Origin: Methanobacteriota archaeon
GTDB lineage: Archaea > Thermoplasmatota > Poseidoniia > Poseidoniales > Poseidoniaceae
Reading direction: 5' to 3'
DNA length: 37,077 nucleotides
NCBI GenBank assembly: GCA_002699515.1
Contig: PAAW01000010.1
Location: 1-37,077 of the forward strand
Each line of letters begins with the position of its first letter. Position 1 is the first letter of the stretch. Both the position numbers and the translations under genes were made by a program. The notes under the pieces were generated by a model. It had not been told where the DNA came from. It ran no database searches and was given only the letters and a program-made list of their open reading frames with translations. This document shows positions 25,346-33,911 of this stretch, one piece after another.

Positions 25346-27328
25346 ATGACTGAGAATGATCTAATTTCAGAGTCAGAAGACAAAGAATCTATCCTGATAG
25401 ATGATTCAGTTGAGGATTGGATTAAAAATGTTGATTTTGAAACAACAAAAGACGTCCCAATTCCTGATAAAATGGTTGATCAAGTAATTGGTCAAGAAGA
25501 TGCAGCTATCGTGATTAAGAAAGCAGCAAAGCAAAGAAGACATGTAATTATGATTGGTGATCCTGGTACTGGTAAATCTATGCTTGCTAAATCAATGGTT
25601 GAATTATTGCCAGATGATGAATTAGAGGATTTACTTTGTTATCCAAATGAAGATGACGATAATGAGCCAAGAGTTAGGACAACTCCTGCAGGTAGAGCAG
25701 ATAGAATTGTAAAATCACAAAAACAACAAATTAAGATACAACAAGAGAAGACTAATCGCACATTATTGATTGCTGTTGTATTAATTGGCTTTATTCTTGC
25801 AATTGCTGCAATACAAAGTGGTCAAATTATAACTTTAATTTTTGGAATGTTATTACTGGCATTTGGATATATGTTCATCAGAAGCCGTTTAACTTCAGGA
25901 AGCGAAGCAAGAATCCCAAAAATACTTGTGAAACATTTACATGATGACAAACCACCTTTCATAGATGCTACTGCAACATTGGCAGGAGCTCTTCTTGGTG
26001 ATGTAAGGCATGATCCTTTCCAATCTGGTGGTATGGAAACTCCAGCACATGAGAGAGTAGAGGCTGGAGCAATCCACAAAGCTCATGGTGGAATCTTATT
26101 TATTGACGAAATTAATTTACTAAGGTTAGAAGAACAACAGGCTTTACTAACTGCAATGCAAGAAAGAGCATTTCCAATAAGTGGGAGATCAGAGAGATCT
26201 AGTGGAGCATTAACAAAATCTGAACCAGTTCCATGTGATTTCGTACTTATTGCTGCAGGGAATTTAGATGCAATTCAAGGAATGCACCCTGCACTAAGAA
26301 GTAGAATCAGAGGATATGGATATGAAGTGTATGTGAATACAGATATGCCAGATACAGCGAAAAATAGGAGAAGATTGATCAGATTTATTGCTCAAGAAAT
26401 TACAAGAGACGAAGCGACAGCAAAGAGTATACCACACTTTGATAAATCTGCAGTGGCTTTAATTCTAAGAGAAGCACAAAGAAGAGCAGGACGTAGAGGA
26501 AAATTATCATTACGTTTACGTGAACTTGGAGGTTTAGTACGGATTTCTGGAGATCTAGCATTTGAAGAAGGTGCTGAGTTTACGTCCGCAAGACATGTTT
26601 TAGGTGCACGTAAAATTGCAAGACCATTAGAGCAACAAGTTGCAGACCGTATGATTGAAAAACGCCAAGAATATTCACTCTTAGTTAACAGAGGTGAAAG
26701 AGTAGGAAGAGTAAACGGTTTAGCAGTATTAGGTGCTAATTCAGGATTATCAGACTATAGTGGAATAATGCTGCCTGTAGAAGCACTTGTAACTCCAGCA
26801 CAAAGTTCAGGAGGAAAGGTATTTGCTACAGGAGGATTGTCTGATTTAGCAAAAGAATCGGTTACAAACGTTTCAGCAGTGATAAAGAAATTAACTGGGA
26901 AAAATATTTCAGATTATGACATCCATATCCAATTTGTAGATACTCATGGAGTAGATGGAGATAGTGCTAGTATTACAATTGCAACAGCAATTATTAGTGC
27001 TCTTGAGGAAATACCTATAGATCAAAACTTAGCAATGACGGGAAGTCTTTCAGTAAGGGGAGAAGTGTTGCCTATTGGTGGTGTAACTGCAAAAATTGAA
27101 GCAGCTGCAAAAAGCGGAATTAAAAGAATCATTATTCCACACACAAATTTACAAGATGTAATGATTGATGATATGTGGAAAGATAAAGTTGAGGTCATTG
27201 CTGTAAGTTCACTTGATGAAGTAATGGAATTATCTTTAATCAAGAATGAAAAGAAGAGTGGATTAGTGAAAAGATTAGGTGATGTAGTTGATAAATTAAC
27301 ACCAGAACCTAAAACACTGCCCTCTTAA
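25346..27328 (+). CDS. lonB: Archaeal Lon protease, membrane-anchored
   Basis: ATP-dependent membrane-bound Lon (LonB type), 660 aa. Walker [16 protein letters not shown] at ~71-78 and Walker [13 protein letters not shown] flank an insert with two transmembrane helices ([35 protein letters not shown]), the archaeal hallmark. The protease domain has the Ser-Lys dyad: Ser540 in [14 protein letters not shown] and Lys583 in [16 protein letters not shown], spacing 43 as in Lon proteases. It degrades misfolded and membrane proteins at the inner face. Located 28 bp after the thioredoxin-domain surface protein and 14 bp before an MFS gene, suggesting an operon. Confidence 0.96.
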   Translation: MTENDLISESEDKESILIDDSVEDWIKNVDFETTKDVPIPDKMVDQVIGQEDAAIVIKKAAKQRRHVIMIGDPGTGKSMLAKSMVELLPDDELEDLLCYPNEDDDNEPRVRTTPAGRADRIVKSQKQQIKIQQEKTNRTLLIAVVLIGFILAIAAIQSGQIITLIFGMLLLAFGYMFIRSRLTSGSEARIPKILVKHLHDDKPPFIDATATLAGALLGDVRHDPFQSGGMETPAHERVEAGAIHKAHGGILFIDEINLLRLEEQQALLTAMQERAFPISGRSERSSGALTKSEPVPCDFVLIAAGNLDAIQGMHPALRSRIRGYGYEVYVNTDMPDTAKNRRRLIRFIAQEITRDEATAKSIPHFDKSAVALILREAQRRAGRRGKLSLRLRELGGLVRISGDLAFEEGAEFTSARHVLGARKIARPLEQQVADRMIEKRQEYSLLVNRGERVGRVNGLAVLGANSGLSDYSGIMLPVEALVTPAQSSGGKVFATGGLSDLAKESVTNVSAVIKKLTGKNISDYDIHIQFVDTHGVDGDSASITIATAIISALEEIPIDQNLAMTGSLSVRGEVLPIGGVTAKIEAAAKSGIKRIIIPHTNLQDVMIDDMWKDKVEVIAVSSLDEVMELSLIKNEKKSGLVKRLGDVVDKLTPEPKTLPS

Positions 27329-27342
27329 TTTCTTAAATTTAA

Positions 27343-28689
27343 ATGGTGGGTTGGTTGGATAAGAATGCCAAATCACCCTTGTTGGTATTATTCCTAGTAG
27401 TATTAATTGATATGATAGGTTTTACTTTAGTAATTCCTTTTTTGACATATTTTATACAAGATTTAGCAGAAAATGGAGGAGTTGTTGATTTAGGAGTAAG
27501 AGATAGATGGGTAGGAATTACATTAGCAGCATATACATTTGGTCAGTTTTTATTTACACCAATACTCGGCTCACTTTCAGATAAGTTGGGTAGAAGAAAG
27601 ATAATAATTATTGGATTAATTTCTAACACCATCTTTCTATTTGCATTTGGTCTTTCTGAGAGTTTATGGTTTGCTTTAGTGGTACGATTTTTAGCAGGGG
27701 TTGGAAATGCAAATATTGCCGTAAGTAGGGCATATATTGGAGATATTAGCACACCTGAGCAGTTAGCAGGTAGAATGGGATTAATTGGAGCAGCATTTGG
27801 TTTAGGATTTATGATAGGTCCATTTATCGGTGGATTACTTTCTGATCCCGCCAATGTAATAGGTGGGTTTTTCGACACTGATTTTTGGCGTCAACATCCA
27901 TATTTATTGCCATGTATCTTTTCTAGTGTCTTATCAGCAATTTCTTTAATTTTAGCAATATTCAGATTGCCAGAAAGCCTTCCCAAAAATAAGAGAGACA
28001 ATCAAATAGAATCTCCATTAGATACAGTTAAGAAAATCATAAAAAACCTTGTAGGAATTAAAGATTTAGCGCCTAGTGTAAGATTATTAATCTTAGTTAA
28101 TGCGATCTTTTTATTGTCCTTTACAATGATGCATGCTACTTTCATATTATTTACTGGAATGGAAATAGGACGGGGGGGTTTAGGATATGATGCTAGGATG
28201 AATGGTTATTTATTTGCTTATGTGGGTTTAATTGGAGTGATTGTACAAGGCGGATTGATAAGGCCTTTATCCAAAAAATATGGTAATAAAAAATTAATGT
28301 TTATTGGAATAATTACAACAGGTATTGGACTTACATGGATACCTTATCTAAATCCTACACCTCTGGTAATTGGGCTACTTGTAATGACATTTATTGCAGT
28401 AGGAAATGGTTTATTCCAGCCAACGCAAAGTACTCTTCTTACATTAGAGGCTAGAGAATCTAGAATGGATTTAGGACTTATTATGGGGTCTCAAGAAGGA
28501 ATTGGTGCACTTTCAAGAGTGATAGGTCCTCTACTTGCAGCCTTTGTTTGGGAAGCTACAGTAGATGGAGAAGGAGTTTGGACATATCATACAGTATTCC
28601 ACATTTGTGGCATTTTAATGTTGATTGGTGCATTAATGCAATTAAAATTAAAATTAATTAAACCAGAAAAAATAATTTCAGATAATTAA
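27343..28689 (+). CDS. MFS transporter, TetA/multidrug-exporter-like
   Basis: 448-aa major facilitator protein with about 12 hydrophobic helices. The loop 2-3 motif A reads GSLSDKLGRRKIIIIGL. Helix 1 LVVLIDMIGFTLVIPFLTYF and LMGLIGAAFGLGFMIGPFIGG-like helix 5 (GRMGLIGAAFGLGFMIGPF, motif C-like) are typical of the tetracycline/drug H+ antiporter branch. Substrate not predictable. It follows lonB by 14 bp. Its stop shares TTAA with the A24 peptidase gene on the other strand. Confidence 0.9.
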   Translation: MVGWLDKNAKSPLLVLFLVVLIDMIGFTLVIPFLTYFIQDLAENGGVVDLGVRDRWVGITLAAYTFGQFLFTPILGSLSDKLGRRKIIIIGLISNTIFLFAFGLSESLWFALVVRFLAGVGNANIAVSRAYIGDISTPEQLAGRMGLIGAAFGLGFMIGPFIGGLLSDPANVIGGFFDTDFWRQHPYLLPCIFSSVLSAISLILAIFRLPESLPKNKRDNQIESPLDTVKKIIKNLVGIKDLAPSVRLLILVNAIFLLSFTMMHATFILFTGMEIGRGGLGYDARMNGYLFAYVGLIGVIVQGGLIRPLSKKYGNKKLMFIGIITTGIGLTWIPYLNPTPLVIGLLVMTFIAVGNGLFQPTQSTLLTLEARESRMDLGLIMGSQEGIGALSRVIGPLLAAFVWEATVDGEGVWTYHTVFHICGILMLIGALMQLKLKLIKPEKIISDN

Positions 28690-29675
28690 GTAAGGCCTGC
28701 TATATGTAAAATCCACCAGATTGGATCGCCAAAAAATAGTAAGAGGATCGTACCAGGGAAAATATAACTTAATAATGGATATTTTTTTGTAACCCATGCA
28801 TCTTCAACTTCCATTAATCTTAATTCTTCAATTTTAATCATTAATTCTTGTCTTGAGGGCGTCTTTTTTGGCGGAGTTAATGATGATACAATATTTGGTT
28901 CACCGTCTGGAGAAATAACTACTTCATCAAGTAGCCAAACAAAGTTATCTGAGATTTCATCAAGAGGCATTCTTGTAGCATGCCAAATCATTGAAATATC
29001 TTCAAATGTTTTTACATTCCCATCTACTATGTTGTGAATGATTAGTGAAATTGGCAATAAGAAGAATCCCAATCCTCCCCATACTAGAAGGGCAAATACG
29101 GGAGGCATAAATGTACTCCCATTAACTGGTGTAAATGTAATCCAACTAGGAATTAAAACTGCAACCAATAATAGTGCTTTAGCATCAGCACCTCCATGTA
29201 ATAACCTTAATCTCCAAGCCATTTTTATGAAAAACATAATCGGAATTACAAGAATTGTTTGTAACCAAATACCTTTCTTAGAATTTTCGCTAAATGAAAG
29301 TATTGATATAAAATCATCCATAGGCACGTATTCCATTATTCCATAAATAACTCCATACATTCCAATACAATACCATAATAATACACTCCAATCAACCCAA
29401 CTACCGCGTTTTAAGTCAGTAATCGTGGGAGTTCCGATAAGTGAGGTGCTTCCATATGCTAATACAGCTGCCATTGTGCAATATGTAATCCAATCATCAG
29501 TTCTAATTGCTATTTCTAATAACCAAAGTAAAACAGCAGATTTAATCCACACTTTCCAGTAACTGTTTGGTACACTACGTTGTTTATTGTCTAAATGCGC
29601 AGCACCTGCAAAACAACCAATCAATATTGCTACTCGCGTCCATCCAAGAATTGCGAGTGACGCATCTGCAACCAT
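28686..29675 (-). CDS. Type IV prepilin / preflagellin peptidase (A24 family)
   Basis: Membrane aspartyl protease that cleaves class III signal peptides of archaellins and pilins. Multiple helices are present. The two catalytic aspartates are D29 in AAHLDNKQRSVPNSYW (family form D-x-x-x-R-x-V-P-N) and D164 in LHGGADAKALL (family GxGD; here GGAD). Length (~329 aa) exceeds the ~230 of FlaK because of a soluble C-terminal region (~225-300) before a last hydrophobic stretch. I use the ATG at 29675 rather than the GTG at 29708 because it sits directly before the first helix. No pilin or archaellin gene is in the window. Confidence 0.88.
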   Translation of the reverse strand: MVADASLAILGWTRVAILIGCFAGAAHLDNKQRSVPNSYWKVWIKSAVLLWLLEIAIRTDDWITYCTMAAVLAYGSTSLIGTPTITDLKRGSWVDWSVLLWYCIGMYGVIYGIMEYVPMDDFISILSFSENSKKGIWLQTILVIPIMFFIKMAWRLRLLHGGADAKALLLVAVLIPSWITFTPVNGSTFMPPVFALLVWGGLGFFLLPISLIIHNIVDGNVKTFEDISMIWHATRMPLDEISDNFVWLLDEVVISPDGEPNIVSSLTPPKKTPSRQELMIKIEELRLMEVEDAWVTKKYPLLSYIFPGTILLLFFGDPIWWILHIAGLT

Positions 29676-29752
29676 GCAGTGGCATTTGGCAATTGACTTA
29701 AATGACACACCCTATACACAACTGAAGGCGGCCATGTCGAGGGAGTGTTTGA

Positions 29753-30019
29753 ATGAGCGAAATAGAGACAAGATTACAACAAGTTGCTACAGTAATAACA
29801 CAATTAGATGATCCAAAAGTACCAAGGAATATTCGAAAAGGTGCACGTGATTCAATAGAATTATGGTTGCTAAATACTAGTAAACAGATGGATGTAAGGA
29901 TTGCCATGACACAAAGCAGATTAGAAGAGTTATTTGCAGATCCAAATATTCCTCCTGAATTTCAACCACTTATTATGATGATTAATGCTGAATTAGAAAA
30001 AATGCTTCAGCAACTATAA
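29753..30019 (+). CDS. UPF0147 family protein
   Basis: 88-aa helical protein matching the archaeal UPF0147 family: VATVITQLDDPKVPRNIRKG near the N-terminus and DPNIPPEFQPLIMMINAELE near the C-terminus are family-typical. Function is unknown. GGGAG lies about 7 nt before the ATG. It is divergent from the A24 peptidase gene and convergent with L40e. Confidence 0.88.
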   Translation: MSEIETRLQQVATVITQLDDPKVPRNIRKGARDSIELWLLNTSKQMDVRIAMTQSRLEELFADPNIPPEFQPLIMMINAELEKMLQQL

Positions 30020-30031
30020 AATTAGATTAAA

Positions 30032-30181
30032 TCAAGCACCTTTAGTTTCTTTATTCTTTAATCTAAGGCCTTTATACCCACATTTTCTACACTTTACGGC
30101 TTTGAGAGCATTTCTTGCATTACATTTCATGCAAATTCGCACATCAAGAAGTCTTGCTTCAGCCTCTGGAAATCGAGCCAT
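30032..30181 (-). CDS. rpl40e: Ribosomal protein L40e
   Basis: 49-aa zinc-ribbon protein of the large ribosomal subunit. [20 protein letters not shown] opens it and [12 protein letters not shown] closes it, with two CxxC pairs for zinc. This is nearly the archaeal consensus. The reading frame remains open upstream to 30226, but the conserved N-terminus and a TATA box ~25 bp upstream fix the ATG at 30181 and imply a leaderless mRNA. Confidence 0.95.
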   Translation of the reverse strand: MARFPEAEARLLDVRICMKCNARNALKAVKCRKCGYKGLRLKNKETKGA

Positions 30182-30202
30182 ACCGCTCCGAAACACTTCG
30201 TG

Positions 30203-30210
30203 TATATAAC
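30203..30210 (-). promoter_or_regulatory. TATA box of rpl40e
   Basis: On the minus strand GTTATATA is centred about 25 bp from the ATG of L40e, the distance expected if transcription starts at or next to the start codon (leaderless). Confidence 0.5.
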
Positions 30211-30266
30211 GGCATTTAAGGTACAATTATACCATTAGAGAAATAATCCTCCTAATCTTCGAAGGT

Positions 30267-31016
30267 ATGAATGTCATGAGGGCTATTAGATTACCAGGAA
30301 TACATCATGATTCTAATTCGGTATTGATTAGTGATTCTAAAGATGCTTGTTTAATTGATTGTGGTACTAGTTGGTATCAATTACTTGTTGAAGAACGTAT
30401 AAGAGGCCAATTGCCTGTAAAGACAGAAATTTCTAGTATTTTTTTAACATCAAGAAGATTCAATCATTGTGGTGCGGCTTCTTTTTTATCTTCTTCTTTT
30501 GATGCTGAGATCTTTATTCATAAGTCTGCAGTTAATTGTTTGGCAGGAGGAGATCATTTTTCAACATGGGCTTCTAGATTTAATTCAGATATGCCTAGTA
30601 CAGATGCACATGAAATACATGATGGATATAAATTAGGAATTGGAAAAATCGAACTTGAAGCAATTCATCTTCCAGGTCATTCAATTGATTCGATGGGGTT
30701 TTATGTTGAATCACATAATTTATTAGTAGCAGGTTCAACAATTCCTAGTCAAAAATTACTGTCAAGGTGGGATTTACCTACTGGATGTTTGCCAGATTTA
30801 GCTGACAGTATTGAATTAATCCTAGATTTAGATTTAGAGATATTAATTACTGGTTTTGGGGAACAGATTACAGGACAAAAAATAATAAAATCCACTTTAG
30901 AAAGTCACCGAGATTTTTTTGATAAATGTATTGAATTAGAGATAGAATCTCAATCTGAATTATGGGAAAAACCTACACAAACAGTAACTTATATTTCTCC
31001 TAAAAATTGGGATTAA
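30267..31016 (+). CDS. Metallo-beta-lactamase-fold protein with degenerate metal site
   Basis: 249-aa protein with MBL-fold architecture: strand/loop LISDSKDACLIDCGTSW, then ISSIFLTSRRFNHCGAASFL where active enzymes have T-H-x-H-x-D-H, then AIHLPGHSIDSMGFYV and LLVAGSTI. The metal ligands are largely lost: S62 and R64 replace the first two His, N66 replaces Asp, and S158 replaces the bridging Asp. H67 and H139 remain. It is therefore probably not a standard dinuclear hydrolase. It might be a pseudoenzyme or bind a different ligand. Stop overlaps that of the small zinc-finger gene. Confidence 0.82.
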   Translation: MNVMRAIRLPGIHHDSNSVLISDSKDACLIDCGTSWYQLLVEERIRGQLPVKTEISSIFLTSRRFNHCGAASFLSSSFDAEIFIHKSAVNCLAGGDHFSTWASRFNSDMPSTDAHEIHDGYKLGIGKIELEAIHLPGHSIDSMGFYVESHNLLVAGSTIPSQKLLSRWDLPTGCLPDLADSIELILDLDLEILITGFGEQITGQKIIKSTLESHRDFFDKCIELEIESQSELWEKPTQTVTYISPKNWD

Positions 31017-31291
31017 ACCCATTCTTTGGAGTCTTTTGTTTCTTTTTTAAGTATCCTGTAACACTTTTTACACATTCTTACTCTGCCCTTTACTTCCTCA
31101 AAGTCACTTTTATTCCATACTTCTAAAACCTTATTTCTTCCTAAACTTCTTCCTCCAAGATGTTTATCTGCAAAGTTATTACAACTTTTTATTGCACAAG
31201 GAACTTCATTTTCAGGTTTAGATGATTCATCATCTTTTTTCCTATTTTCTTCTTTAGACTTAGATTTTCTGGCACGTGCTTTGAATCCCAT
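31013..31291 (-). CDS. Small basic protein with CX4C...CXXC zinc-finger pattern
   Basis: 92 aa from the ATG at 31291. A very basic N-terminus (MGFKARARKSKSKEENRKKD) and acidic/polar segment precede a Cys4 module: C32/C37 (VPCAIKSCNNF) and C74/C77 (RMCKKCYRIL), separated by 36 residues with HLGGRSLGR. The charge and Cys spacing suggest nucleic-acid or ribosome binding. I recognise no family. It lies 21 bp downstream of purA, likely co-transcribed. Confidence 0.75.
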   Translation of the reverse strand: MGFKARARKSKSKEENRKKDDESSKPENEVPCAIKSCNNFADKHLGGRSLGRNKVLEVWNKSDFEEVKGRVRMCKKCYRILKKETKDSKEWV

Positions 31292-31332
31292 GTTGCTTCG
31301 CAAGTAGAACACAGTAATTAGTTAACCCTTTT

Positions 31333-32637
31333 TTATTGAAAAATATGAATCGTAGCGTCCCTATCAGGTCCAACTCCAATACTATGTATTGGCACATCTA
31401 ACATTTTTTCAATTTGTTGAATATATTTCTGTGCATTAGTTGGCAAAGCACTTAATCCTAATTTTTCCTTATTTGCTTTTATTGCTAAGTTCAACCATTC
31501 TTGATCTGTTAATCCTGGGAATCCAGGCATTTCTACATATATTGGTTCTGCATTTTCTAAATCAGTAATACTTGCAGGTAGGTTGTGGTATTCTATTCCA
31601 TTTGCTTTATACCCTACACATACTTTCAATGTTTCAAGACCTCCCAGAACATCTAATTTTGTTATAGCCAAAGATGTGAATCCATTAACTCGATGTGAAT
31701 GTTTCAGAACTACAATGTCTAGCCATCCACATCTTCTTCTTCTTCCTGTAGTGGTTCCAAATTCATGTCCTTTCTCAGTTAAGTAATCTCCTACGTCATC
31801 TTTTAACTCACAAGGAAATGGTCCATGTCCAACTCTAGTAGTGTACGCTTTCACAATTCCAATAACCTCCTCAATATGGCCTGGATGAATCCCAACTCCA
31901 TGAGTAGCATTAGCACGGCTTGTTACGGAAGAAGTCACGTAAGGGTATGTTCCTTGATCAATATCTAATAAACAGCCTTGTGCTCCTTCAAGTAAGACAT
32001 TTTCCTTCATCTTTAGTGCATTATCTAACATTAAACCTGTATTTTTGATAGTATGGCCAAATCGATTATTTATCCATTCAAGGTCAGTTCTTAATTCCGT
32101 TTCTGAAATCATTTCATTAATTCCTAAGGATGTTAATATTCTATTATACAAAGAAGTCATTTCCGATATCCACTCTGTATCGTTGATTATATGTTTGATA
32201 TCTGCAAATCTTAAGCCTACTCGATTAATTTTATCGGAATATGTAGGGCCTATTCCTCTCCCAGTAGTCCCTATTTTTTTATCAAGTCCATCTACTAATC
32301 TATGAAATTTTAGTATTATATGTGCACGGTCTGAAATAAATAACCTATTTTTATCAGGCTCTTCTCCCGTTTCATCTTTCCATCGTTCTAGTTCTTGATC
32401 TAGAACCCATGGGTCAATTACCATTCCGTCGCCTAATATCAATTGACATGAGGTCCTAGTAATACCACTAGGAAGTAAATGTAATTTGATAGTACGATCA
32501 CCAATTACAACTGTGTGACCCGCATTATTGCCGCCTTGAAAACGTGCCACCCAATCACAATTTCCCGCAAGAACATCAACTAATTTTCCTTTCCCTTCAT
32601 CTCCCCATTGGGCGCCTAAGATTACAGTAGTAGACAT
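31333..32637 (-). CDS. purA: Adenylosuccinate synthetase
   Basis: 434-aa GTP-dependent enzyme joining IMP and aspartate to adenylosuccinate in AMP synthesis. N-terminal GAQWGDEGKGKLVD (IMP and GTP site), FQGGNNAGHTVV, IGTTGRGIGPTYSDK and GTTTGRRRRCGWLDIV are all present. The length is that of full bacterial PurA rather than the shorter (~340 aa) form of many Euryarchaeota. ATG at 32637, preceded by a GGAAGG-like site. A minus-strand TATA-like stretch at 32684-32691, about 50 bp upstream, suggests a short leader. Confidence 0.96.
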   Translation of the reverse strand: MSTTVILGAQWGDEGKGKLVDVLAGNCDWVARFQGGNNAGHTVVIGDRTIKLHLLPSGITRTSCQLILGDGMVIDPWVLDQELERWKDETGEEPDKNRLFISDRAHIILKFHRLVDGLDKKIGTTGRGIGPTYSDKINRVGLRFADIKHIINDTEWISEMTSLYNRILTSLGINEMISETELRTDLEWINNRFGHTIKNTGLMLDNALKMKENVLLEGAQGCLLDIDQGTYPYVTSSVTSRANATHGVGIHPGHIEEVIGIVKAYTTRVGHGPFPCELKDDVGDYLTEKGHEFGTTTGRRRRCGWLDIVVLKHSHRVNGFTSLAITKLDVLGGLETLKVCVGYKANGIEYHNLPASITDLENAEPIYVEMPGFPGLTDQEWLNLAIKANKEKLGLSALPTNAQKYIQQIEKMLDVPIHSIGVGPDRDATIHIFQ

Positions 32638-32712
32638 GTGAATATACCTTCCATAGAAAACAGCACATTAAGCATACCGCTTAGATATTTTTTGAAACAT
32701 AAGAGCGACGGG

Positions 32713-32720
32713 TTTAAATA
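32713..32720 (+). promoter_or_regulatory. TATA box of the tfb gene
   Basis: TTTAAATA preceded by GACGGG, a plausible BRE/TATA pair. Transcription would begin ~25 bp downstream near 32742, leaving a leader of about 45 nt before the tfb ATG. Confidence 0.55.
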
Positions 32721-32733
32721 CCTCGGTAGTGTA

Positions 32734-32756
32734 CTAATTAACCTAAGGTTAACTAG
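32734..32756. promoter_or_regulatory. Palindrome at the predicted tfb transcription start (possible operator)
   Basis: A perfect inverted repeat TTAACCT-A-AGGTTAA (32738-32752) extends on both sides with one mismatch (CTA/TAG) to 23 bp. It sits where the start site is predicted from the TATA box. A dimeric repressor site or a 5'-leader hairpin are both possible. Confidence 0.45.
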
Positions 32757-32775
32757 TGATTAGGTAGCGAATACA

Positions 32776-32781
32776 GGAGGG
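32776..32781 (+). promoter_or_regulatory. Strong Shine-Dalgarno of tfb
   Basis: GGAGGG six bases before the ATG at 32788. Together with the upstream TATA box it shows that tfb is translated from a leadered mRNA, unlike L40e. Confidence 0.6.
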
Positions 32782-32787
32782 AATAAA

Positions 32788-33747
32788 ATGGAAAAAAATA
32801 AGAAAAATAGATTAAATATTATAGAGAGAAAAACAATTGGGCAAACTAAACCTTGTATTGAATGTGGAGATATTAATTGGAGTTTAGATAATAATAGAGG
32901 AGAGGTATTTTGTGATAGTTGTGGTTCTGTTGTCGAAAATAATGTAATTGATGAAGGCCCAGAGTGGACAAACTATTCAGATGGTCAAGATAAATCCAGA
33001 GTTGGAGCACCTAGTACATATTTATTAGCAGATAAAGGATTAAACACAGCAATAGATACTAAAGATCTACTTTCATCTAGTGCAAGTAGACATGGCATCT
33101 CAGGTAAAAATAGGAGAGATTGGAGAAGAAGAGCTATAATTGACCAACGTTCCAAAACAAGAGATAGTAAAATAAGAAATTTAACTAAAGCAACTAAATT
33201 AATTCGAGATAATAGTGGATTAAACGGTAGGTTGGTTGAAGATGCAGCATTCTATTATCGTAAAGTTGAGGAAAAAGGATTGGTTGTTGGAAGAAGTATT
33301 GCAGGGGTTGCCGCGGCTTGTGTATATTTAGCAGCCCGTGAAGCTAAATTGCCACGATCAATCTCAGAACTTTCAGAATCATTTGAAATAAAGGAAAAAG
33401 AATTGAAACGTATAATTAGGTATGCTACAAGAATGCTTGGATTACACCATATTACAGGGCCAGAAGAATATCTTGCTCTTTATCAAAGTAATTTACAATT
33501 GCCTCCTGCAGTTTTAGAAGAAGCTAATTATATTTGGTCTAAAATCAAAATATTAGATTATTGGCAAGGAAAGAAACCATCTGGTGTCGCTGGAGCATTA
33601 CTTTACAATGCTGCAAAAATTAGAGGTAACCCAAGAACGCAAGCAGAAATTTGTAAGGTTGCAGATATTAGTGAAGTAACACTTCGAGGATTATTAAAGG
33701 TACTAAAATTAGCATTAAAACAAGTAGGTGAAGCCACAGAAAATTAG
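32788..33747 (+). CDS. tfb: Transcription initiation factor B (TFIIB homologue)
   Basis: 319 aa. The N-terminal zinc ribbon is KPCIECGDINWSLDNNRG followed by VFCDSCGSVV (two CxxC). A B-finger/linker with DEGPEWTNYSDGQDKSRVG follows, then two cyclin folds (~125-215 and ~225-312), with GRSIAGVAAACVYLAAREAK in the first and KPSGVAGALLYNAAKI and VTLRGLLKVL in the second (HTH binding the BRE). It recruits RNA polymerase to TBP-bound promoters. One complete TFB gene; other copies cannot be excluded. A palindrome at its promoter suggests regulation. tRNA-Ala follows 48 bp downstream on the same strand. Confidence 0.97.
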   Translation: MEKNKKNRLNIIERKTIGQTKPCIECGDINWSLDNNRGEVFCDSCGSVVENNVIDEGPEWTNYSDGQDKSRVGAPSTYLLADKGLNTAIDTKDLLSSSASRHGISGKNRRDWRRRAIIDQRSKTRDSKIRNLTKATKLIRDNSGLNGRLVEDAAFYYRKVEEKGLVVGRSIAGVAAACVYLAAREAKLPRSISELSESFEIKEKELKRIIRYATRMLGLHHITGPEEYLALYQSNLQLPPAVLEEANYIWSKIKILDYWQGKKPSGVAGALLYNAAKIRGNPRTQAEICKVADISEVTLRGLLKVLKLALKQVGEATEN

Positions 33748-33795
33748 ATCTGTAAGGGTAATGTGTAAAGAAGGCGAAGTTGTCCGAGTGTTCAA

Positions 33796-33872
33796 GGGCG
33801 CTTAGCTCAGCTTGGAAGAGCGCTTGGTTTGCAACCAAGCGGCCGGGGGTTCAAATCCCCCAGCGTCCACCA
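33796..33872 (+). tRNA. tRNA-Ala (anticodon UGC), CCA encoded
   Basis: The cloverleaf folds fully. The acceptor GGGCGCT pairs with AGCGTCC including the G3:U70 wobble, the alanine identity element. The D arm is GCTC...GAGC. The anticodon stem is CTTGG/CCAAG with loop TTTGCAA, giving anticodon TGC. The T arm is GGGGG-TTCAAAT-CCCCC. Discriminator A, then CCA in the DNA at 33870-33872. No intron. Confidence 0.97.
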
Positions 33873-33911
33873 TTTTCTTCATAGCGTCCGTACGGTTATT
33901 GACTAGTTATT

